From NCBI GenBank assembly GCA_015847255.1, contig JADLZK010009293.1:248001-312000 (forward strand): a stretch of DNA of 64,000 nucleotides, in the 5' to 3' direction. The position numbers and the translations under genes are program-made. The notes under the pieces are model-generated. The model ran no database searches and was not told where the DNA came from. It saw only the letters and a program-made list of their open reading frames with translations. Source of the DNA: Hyparrhenia diplandra. Its lineage: Eukaryota > Streptophyta > Magnoliopsida > Poales > Poaceae. Of this stretch, positions 58,331 through 64,000 are shown piece by piece (position 1 is the stretch's first letter; every line of letters begins with the position of its first letter).

Positions 58331-59679
58331 TGTCGGCGTTTCGAGGAACGGCGGGTGCCTCGGGTGCCGGCAATAAAAGATTTGTAGGTGCGTGCCTCCT
58401 CCCTCGATGGCGTAGCGCAAGATGGACACGGACGCGGCGGTTATCCTGGTTCAGCCAACGGGGCCCTACATTCCAAGCGGGTGCGTCACGCTCGTGTTGA
58501 CTCAAGCTCAAAGGTGAGCCTGCAGTAGGGGTTACAGGCGGTCGTGTGGGAGAGAAGCGGTCTCAAGCCCCACGATCGTGGTTACGGTGGTGGTGGTGGT
58601 GGTCAGCAGTTTTCTCCGTGCGAACCGGAGTTGAAGATGGGGTCCAACCGAATCGAACCTCCTCTAATGAGACATTACTCCCCCTTTTATAGGAGAAGGA
58701 GAGAGATAATGTGTACATCAGTGGTTGCCTAGGTGGCTAATTCGAGGCCGCATTGGTTGCATGTGCGTTGCGGTGGGTGCGGCTGGCTTGAACGTTGCCG
58801 GCGAAGACACGCAGGGCCCAGATCCGATGGCGGCGACGTGCCCGCCCCGGGCGCTGCCCCGGGGGTCCGTGAGGCGTCCCTCACAGTCCGTATGGCGAGG
58901 GCCGGTCCCAAAGTGGTTGTTGCCGTGCGTGTCAAGTGCCCGAGGGTCCGCCCTACGTGGCGTTTTGGCGGTGTTCTAGGAAGTGAGCAGTGTCATCTTG
59001 GTCTTCGTGCCGGGTGGCGCAACACGCCACCGGCCAAAGATTGCGTCCCATCGGATTGGGGGAGGCGATTCGCAGTCGATTTGACCGGGCGTAATCGATG
59101 GCATCGGGCGCCTTGCTCGCCACGCGATCGCATTGAATGCGGCGGTTTCCTTCCCTCCGGGACGGAACTTCCCACGCCCGAGGGTCGGCGACCCTAGACA
59201 GGCTAGTTGGGCTGCCACACCCGAGGATGGAGAGCTGGTCTCCCCCGGCGAAGCGGAGTTTTTGCGCCCGAGGTGGTGAGCCAGGGCCACCCTCCGGACG
59301 AATCGGAGATTTCCCGGGGCTGGTGAGCTAGGCCAGCCTCGGGCGACCGAGAGACGTGAGGTCGAGCCCGAGCCATGGTTTGATCCGCGGCCGGCGTGGA
59401 ACGCCGTGGTTCGCCTGTTCGGAGAGGTCCTTGACCTTGTCCTTCGTGAGCGTAATAAGCTCTTGTACGTCGTGGTGACTCCGTTCAGGGCCGCCGTGGG
59501 CCGTTAGGTGGGCTCCGTCGTCATGTAAACGTCGTGGCTCAATGGCACGGTCCATCGTTCGTCGGGCCGTCCCTCCGTGCGGGATGATAGCAAGGCTAGG
59601 TTTTTCTTTGGGCCTTGGCGGGCCGACAAATTCTCGTAGTTTGAGAATGTCTCGAGGCCCAATATTATGGTCCCCGACA
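58331..59679 (-). repeat. 5' LTR of element C
   Basis: About 1349 bp; minus-strand TATA element CCTATAAAAGGGG near 58682-58694. Small indels distinguish it from the 3' LTR, which fits an old insertion. GTTGGCGCGCCAGG adjoins it at 58317-58330. Confidence 0.92.
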
Positions 59680-59684
59680 AATAC

Positions 59685-60284
59685 AATACGTATCCGATAC
59701 GCGGATACACTATTCTCCAAAAAAAAACAATAACACGAGGGATAGCCTAAGATTTTTTTTTTAATAATATTAATAATAACATGATTCAATATAAAACATA
59801 GTTCACAAATTAAAAATATCGCTTAAAGTCATCCATAGATCACAGGACACGAGTTCACGGGATACTATTCCTCTTCTTTTGCTGATCATCAACTTCAATT
59901 AGAGCACGATCATCACACGACGCCATCTACATGGTGAATGTAAGTACGTAACTATAGCTACAAGGATCTTTAATTCTTTGGGACTAAAGCTAGGGCTAGA
60001 GGAGATCACCCGAGGGCAAGGAGAGGGCTGCATCTGCTTGTAGCCTATCACAGCCGCCACCGTCCGCCGATCGCCGGCTCGCCGCCGTTGACCGATCATC
60101 GCGCCGCCGTCATCGCCCAGTCATAAGTCTAATGGAAGGAAGTGCGAGAGGCGGAACAACATAATACAAGGCGACACACATATAATACGAAAGGCGGGCA
60201 CCGCATCAGCTTTGGGGAAGACAAGACGTCGTGGTGGAAGAGTAAAATTTGGGCCATTTAGCTTCGTGGGTCGTATCCAAATCG
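59685..60284. other. No clear gene; possible 5' end of a minus-strand transcript
   Basis: A minus-strand GC-rich patch (60045-60120) precedes ATG 59926 with a 23-codon ORF (MASCDDRALIEVDDQQKKRN...) that stops at 59855. It may be a first exon cut from its gene by element C, but I recognise nothing. Confidence 0.25.
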
Positions 60285-60415
60285 CCCACGCCAGATCGGA
60301 TACGAGTATCCAAAGCAAAGACGTATCCAATCTTCTTAGTACGGCCTAGATACGTATCCATGGCGTATCCATGGAGTATCGGTATCCGCGAGTATCGGAT
60401 ACACGATACGCACCC
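60285..60415. repeat. Cluster of GTATCC/GGATAC palindromic repeats
   Basis: At least ten GTATCC or GGATAC-type hexamers in both orientations within about 130 bp. A second cluster flanks element C on both sides (44971-44995 and 59680-59710), which joined together would form one similar array. Confidence 0.7.
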
Positions 60416-60564
60416 CCCGAAGTATCCCGCGCATCGTAGTGCACAACTATAAAGAATAGCTTCTTAATTATACATGCAGAATTCAACGCCACAAGAATTC
60501 TGAACACAAAAATACATGCAGATGCGTCTCATGAATGGGATGTCTCCTCCCTCCATCTCATATA

Positions 60565-61664
60565 CTCCCTCGGGCTGGTATTAGGCCAGTCTCAATAGTG
60601 AGTTTCACTTCACGTTTTCAAACTGAAACTCATCATGAAATGAGATGAAATAGGTTCTCTCGGTGATATAATTTCATTGCACGGTTTCATAGAAAATTTT
60701 TAGCCATTCATGGGCCCCATCGTTTCTTCCCCCAACCTACCATCACAGCAAAGACGGGTGCCGCCATGGCCGACCACAGGGAGCTCCAACCGGCGCGGCG
60801 GAGAGGCCGCTGCGTGCCACGCCCCATACACGCGAAGCCCCCCGGTCGCGGCCGCCGTGGGCGTGTCGTTGCCGCCCGATGACTACAAGATAGTGTCGCC
60901 GCCATTGACGATTTCTTCCTCAACGCCGCCGCCGACGGCTGATTTCATCGCTTGTCGGCTCCAACTTCCTCACATGTGGCCCCAATTTGGACCGCAACTT
61001 GATTCGGATAGCCACGGTTGAGGACATGCTGGCGGTCGGACCTCTGGGCGGATCTCGTGCTACCGGCGCGGCGGGACTCGGCGCTGGCGGACCACGCACC
61101 CACGGCGGACTTCGCGCGGGTCGATCCCCGCCCGCGGCGGACTTCCGCACCCACGGCGAGGGCCGTCGAGGTGCGCCCTCGACCGCCATGTTGGCCTCCC
61201 CGCGCCCGGCCGCCCTCGCCAGCCTCCCCGCGCTAGGCTTGCTTCCTCAGGGATGAAACGTTGGAGCACCTCAATGGTGCGTTTCATCTCGTTTCACGGC
61301 ATGGGAAACAACGCGCGACGAGTTTCACCATGGTGAAACTAATTCCTTCTCTCCCTGTTCGTTTCATGCAAAAAGTGCAAATCTGTTGAGGTGGCACCCT
61401 ATTTAATGTGCATGAAACGTTGAGTGAAACCCCCATTGAGACTGGCCTTAGAAGTCGTTTAGGACATGATTGTGCATACCAATGAATCATTAATTAGGGG
61501 TAAGTTTTCCCTGTCTACCCCTATTTAAGGCACTTGGGAGTGTTCTCCTTATTATTTTGCATGCGTATGTTAATTATAGTTGAGGGAAGAGGAGCCAGAA
61601 TGACATCTATTTTGTGCCCACTCGCCTCCGGCCAGAACGACTTCTATTCCCAAACTGGAGGGAG
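60565..61664. mobile_element. Stowaway-like MITE, split by a nested insertion
   Basis: Outer ends CTCCCTCGGGCTGGTATTA (left) and, from the right, CTCCCTCCAGTTTGGGAATA; both continue GAAGTCGTT. TA duplications lie at 60563-60564 and 61665-61666. Without the nested element it is about 233 bp. The left inverted end is split after GGTATTA by the Harbinger-like insertion. Confidence 0.82.
60584..61447. mobile_element. Harbinger/Tourist-like element carrying GC-rich cargo
   Basis: Terminal inverted repeats start GGCCAGTCTCAAT on both sides and stay similar for about 36 bp through GTTTCACT..ACGTTT. A TTA target duplication lies at 60581-60583 and 61448-61450, the PIF/Harbinger signature. 864 bp. 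The outer 130-180 bp on each side are AT-rich, but 60710-61255 is strongly GC-rich with open frames on both strands (for example 60710-61021 and 60987-61256 on plus). The cargo resembles captured exon sequence, but no protein domain is recognised. Confidence 0.85.
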
Positions 61665-61666
61665 TA

Positions 61667-63064
61667 TAGTGTATTCTAGCATTCAAAATTTGTCCTCCAA
61701 TATAAGGCATTTAGAGGACAAAAACCAATTTTGAATTAAATAATTTCCATTTATCAACCAATCACCATTAAACATGTTGATGATAGCCTGGTTATTAGGA
61801 AATAAAATGAGGATACATACGTCTTTTATGTTCTCTTAATTTATCTTCAAATTTATAGAATGCACTAGGTAAATGCCGTCGCGTGCAACGGGAAACATAA
61901 TACCACAATAATTCGAATAAAAACACATGTGATATATATCAAAAGGTGATACTTTTTGAGCGTCATGTTTCATGGCATACATTTGTAACCAATCATTAGT
62001 ATTATAGGAGTTTTGATGAAACATGAATAATTTCAATTTTTTGAAAAAACAAACTACAGCTTCCTTGTAAAAAAAGGTGCTCCTTGGATCTTGGTTTAGA
62101 CTTTGCTTGCTGTCACAATAAGGAAGCTCCACTTCACTTGAGATTAGGTGAGATCATCACCAATAAAACCACCTCTACATCCAGAAGTACATATACAACG
62201 TCATAACAAGACCCCAATGGCACAGATTATAAAGCTCTATGGAAAAAAATTAGTGATTTTCGTTGGACACATCAATCATGTGCTGGTTGACAAAACTCAC
62301 AATAATCAGTAGTGCATATATTGTTTGGACAATGAAGTATGTTTAATGTGGACAAATTAAGCATATACCAATCAAAAATAGATTTATCTCAGATCAAAAT
62401 AAAGAAAAATGTCTTTAAAGCATTATCATTTCAACACGCATAAGCTTAAGAACTAAACAAAATATTCATTTGTTGCACATGGAATTTAGTCTCCCAGATA
62501 AGATTATAGTCAAATTTAAGAGCTAGGCTCTATGATATCTTATATCAGATAAGATTAGTAGCAAAGTAACTGGGTAAACTGACTTCAAAGGATGCGCTTG
62601 TGACCTTGAGCCTTTTCTTTCAGCTGCTCCATAGAGAGGGCAAGCATGCTCCTGCTGATGTCCCGTTGTCCCAACTCATTTCCAAATACGAAAGGCATTA
62701 ACTCCATTAATCAAAGAGACTGAAGGGTGTCTGAAAGACTGAATTAAATAACTGAAAAGTCTGAAACTCTAAATTCATTGCCATATAGTGGATTAAATAT
62801 ATGTTTGGTGGTAATATATTTGCCATAGAACATATAAACTTTTTTCTTGGTTTTTGAAAATCGAAGATCTGAACTGGAAGAAGTAGTCTCGTCCTTCAGT
62901 CTCTAAATATCACAAAAAAAAGTTTGAAGTGCCCAACGTGCCAAATTTATTATTCTATCTATGAAACTATGTAGAGAAAGGAAGTGTGCATTCTAAAAGT
63001 AGCACATCACAGCAATGAACACAAGAATATTATTAAAAGATTTTGAGAGGGTTGGAAGGCATAC
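61667..63064. other. No gene recognised
   Basis: AT-rich. On the minus strand an open piece near 62715-62590 ends SMEQLKEKAQGHKRIL and a TGA; it might be a downstream exon of the transcript starting to its right, but the sequence is not part of RAMP4. Confidence 0.35.
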
Positions 63065-63220
63065 ATGATCCAATGACGACAAAGATGAAGAACTCGAACA
63101 CTACAGGGCCAACAGGGTAGTCATTTCCCATCTTAATAGTGGTTTCAAGCACGGAACCCTACTGGTGATGTTCTTCTAGAACTCTGCAGTCTTCCTGTCA
63201 ACAAGGCGCCTCGGCGTAGT
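63065..63220 (-). pseudogene. RAMP4/SERP-type ER membrane protein exon, broken
   Basis: Bounded by an acceptor (TTTGCCCAG before 63220) and a donor (TCAT/GTATGCC after 63065). The first frame reads TTPRRLVDRKTAEF, then TAG at 63178-63176, then KNITSR. After a one-base shift near 63157 the second frame reads ETTIKMGNDYPVGPVVFEFF and IFVVIGS. Together these cover most of a small tail-anchored protein of the RAMP4 (SERP1) family, about 68 residues, linked in animals to the Sec61 translocon and ER stress. The stop sits where the family has a glutamate. Intron-like borders argue for a decayed genomic duplicate rather than a processed copy. The usual last exon was not found. Confidence 0.68.
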
Positions 63221-64000
63221 CTGGGCAAACAATAGCCACAAATCAGCATATATGAATATTTATAGTCCTGCTAGCTATTTAACATGGAGTATCAAGCCAA
63301 GTTTTTAGGTTCCATACAGTTGCCATAGGAGGTTGAATCAAAAAGAAACTATATCTCCTAGAAGAATATATAACACAAAATATATGGCTTCGAGGCCATT
63401 TCAAGTACCATTACTGAAGGGGAACACACAAAGGTTTCAGATCCATATGCCATTTCAAGTTCAGCAAAAGAAATGGGCCAACAAATATTGTGGTGTACTG
63501 TAGTCCACCTCTACTAAAGGAACAATAATGCTCTCTTATTCGATCATTTCTACTCCCCGAACTAAACCACTATGCAAAAATGTGTAATGATATGAAACAT
63601 TACCATCTCTAGACAACAACAAGCTCATACATCCTAAATTAGATGAGGGCAGTTCAACAAGCACCAACTATCTTTTGCAGACCTGTATTACAGGAAATCA
63701 TTGTTACCCTGAATTTTGCAAAAGTGTGCCTTCTGTCCCCATCAATGCCAAGAATGGCAGACCAATTGACGCAATGCGGCTATGTACACAGAACGTTGAG
63801 GCGTACAAAAGGGTTGCTGAAACACGACACAGACAAATGTGCCTCAGAAATGGTACACCGTTTCTGTCCATCCATTCATGTTCAGAAGGACCAATGGTGA
63901 TTCCTCCTACAGGCTACAACATTGAAGAACGTCGTTGATGTTGCTGTCGACAACGAACAGGCCGTGGGAGCAGGAAACAACAAACAATGGAGCGAGAAGG
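63221..64000. other. No gene recognised
   Basis: Open frames at 63643-63938 on the plus strand (63643-63900 and 63675-63938) have no recognisable domain. This could be upstream DNA or a first exon of the RAMP4-like locus, running beyond the window. Confidence 0.3.

Larger units (their letters stand above)
44996..59679 (-). mobile_element. Ty3/gypsy LTR retrotransposon C with a convergent antisense gene
   Basis: Minus-strand element of 14.7 kb. LTRs start TGTCGGGGACCATAATATTG (59679 leftward) and end ...CGAAACGCCGACA. Target duplication AATAC (59680-59684) against GATAC (44991-44995), one mismatch. Next to the 5' LTR lies GTTGGCGCGCCAGGTAGGGG. Minus-strand order: gag, protease, reverse transcriptase, RNase H, integrase, with pol ending near 51897. 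Then comes a 5.5-kb spacer with a five-exon plus-strand gene (47619-51179), then the 3' LTR. LTR length and sequence differ from A/B, so this is a separate family. Frameshifts throughout indicate an old copy. Confidence 0.93.

Noticed and set aside
60710..61256. Independent host gene at 60.7-61.3 kb
   Set aside because: It lies wholly within the TIRs and TTA duplications of the Harbinger-like element, so it is described as cargo.
63643..63938. Two overlapping plus-strand ORFs of 85-87 aa near the window end
   Set aside because: Both frames are open over the same bases, with no recognisable motif and no supporting neighbour.

Overview
The window looks like a piece of a grass nuclear genome, most probably rice or a close Oryza relative. 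The evidence is the family mix: a DUF4220 membrane-protein gene of the kind expanded in rice, Stowaway-, Harbinger/Tourist- and Mutator-type small elements with typical rice ends, Ty3/gypsy elements with antisense genes, and GC-rich first exons beside AT-rich intergenic DNA. There are no rRNA or tRNA genes, no CRISPR and no bacterial features. Only one host gene is close to complete, and most of the window is nested transposons.

Layout. 0-2 kb: decayed minus-strand hAT transposase. 2.8-10.3 kb: gene-poor DNA with possible minus-strand 5' exons, one LTR-like repeat (3.4-4.8 kb) and a striking CT-rich/minisatellite block (5.85-7.6 kb) whose core is a four-part higher-order repeat. 13.0-14.8 kb: the DUF4220 gene, minus strand, apparently frameshifted at its N-terminus and lacking the usual C-terminal DUF594 domain. 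15.2-22 kb plus 41.9-42.5 kb: three diverged copies of one intergenic segment, invaded one after another by a retroposon with a 15-bp target duplication, a CACTA end, MITEs and a gypsy element.

22.0-41.9 kb: gypsy element A (minus strand, LTRs about 0.52 kb, 5-bp target duplication CAACC) sits inside the third segment copy. Element B (30.2-37.4 kb), a shorter member of the same family, is inserted head-on (plus strand) into the reverse transcriptase region of A. An unrelated LTR-like element is inserted at 23.9-25.6 kb. B has lost the end of gag, protease and reverse transcriptase at a 5-bp microhomology junction. A and B both carry, between pol and the 3' LTR, a TATA box, a short ORF and a poly(A)-like signal on the antisense strand, next to a long alternating minisatellite.

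43.1-44.2 kb: a Pack-MULE-like element (long inverted ends, 9-bp target duplication). 45.0-59.7 kb: gypsy element C (minus strand, LTRs about 1.35 kb), with decayed gag-pol and a convergent plus-strand gene of five exons and four short introns (47.6-51.2 kb) resembling the 'putative gypsy type transposon' (PF04195) family. 60.6-61.7 kb: a Harbinger-like element with GC-rich cargo inserted in the end of a Stowaway-like MITE. 63.1-63.2 kb: a broken exon of a RAMP4/SERP-type ER membrane protein gene.

The observation I rate highest is architectural. Two distinguishable gypsy families here keep an antisense promoter and ORF in the same place. In C that antisense gene keeps introns, which can survive retrotransposition because the sense genomic RNA is not spliced at them.
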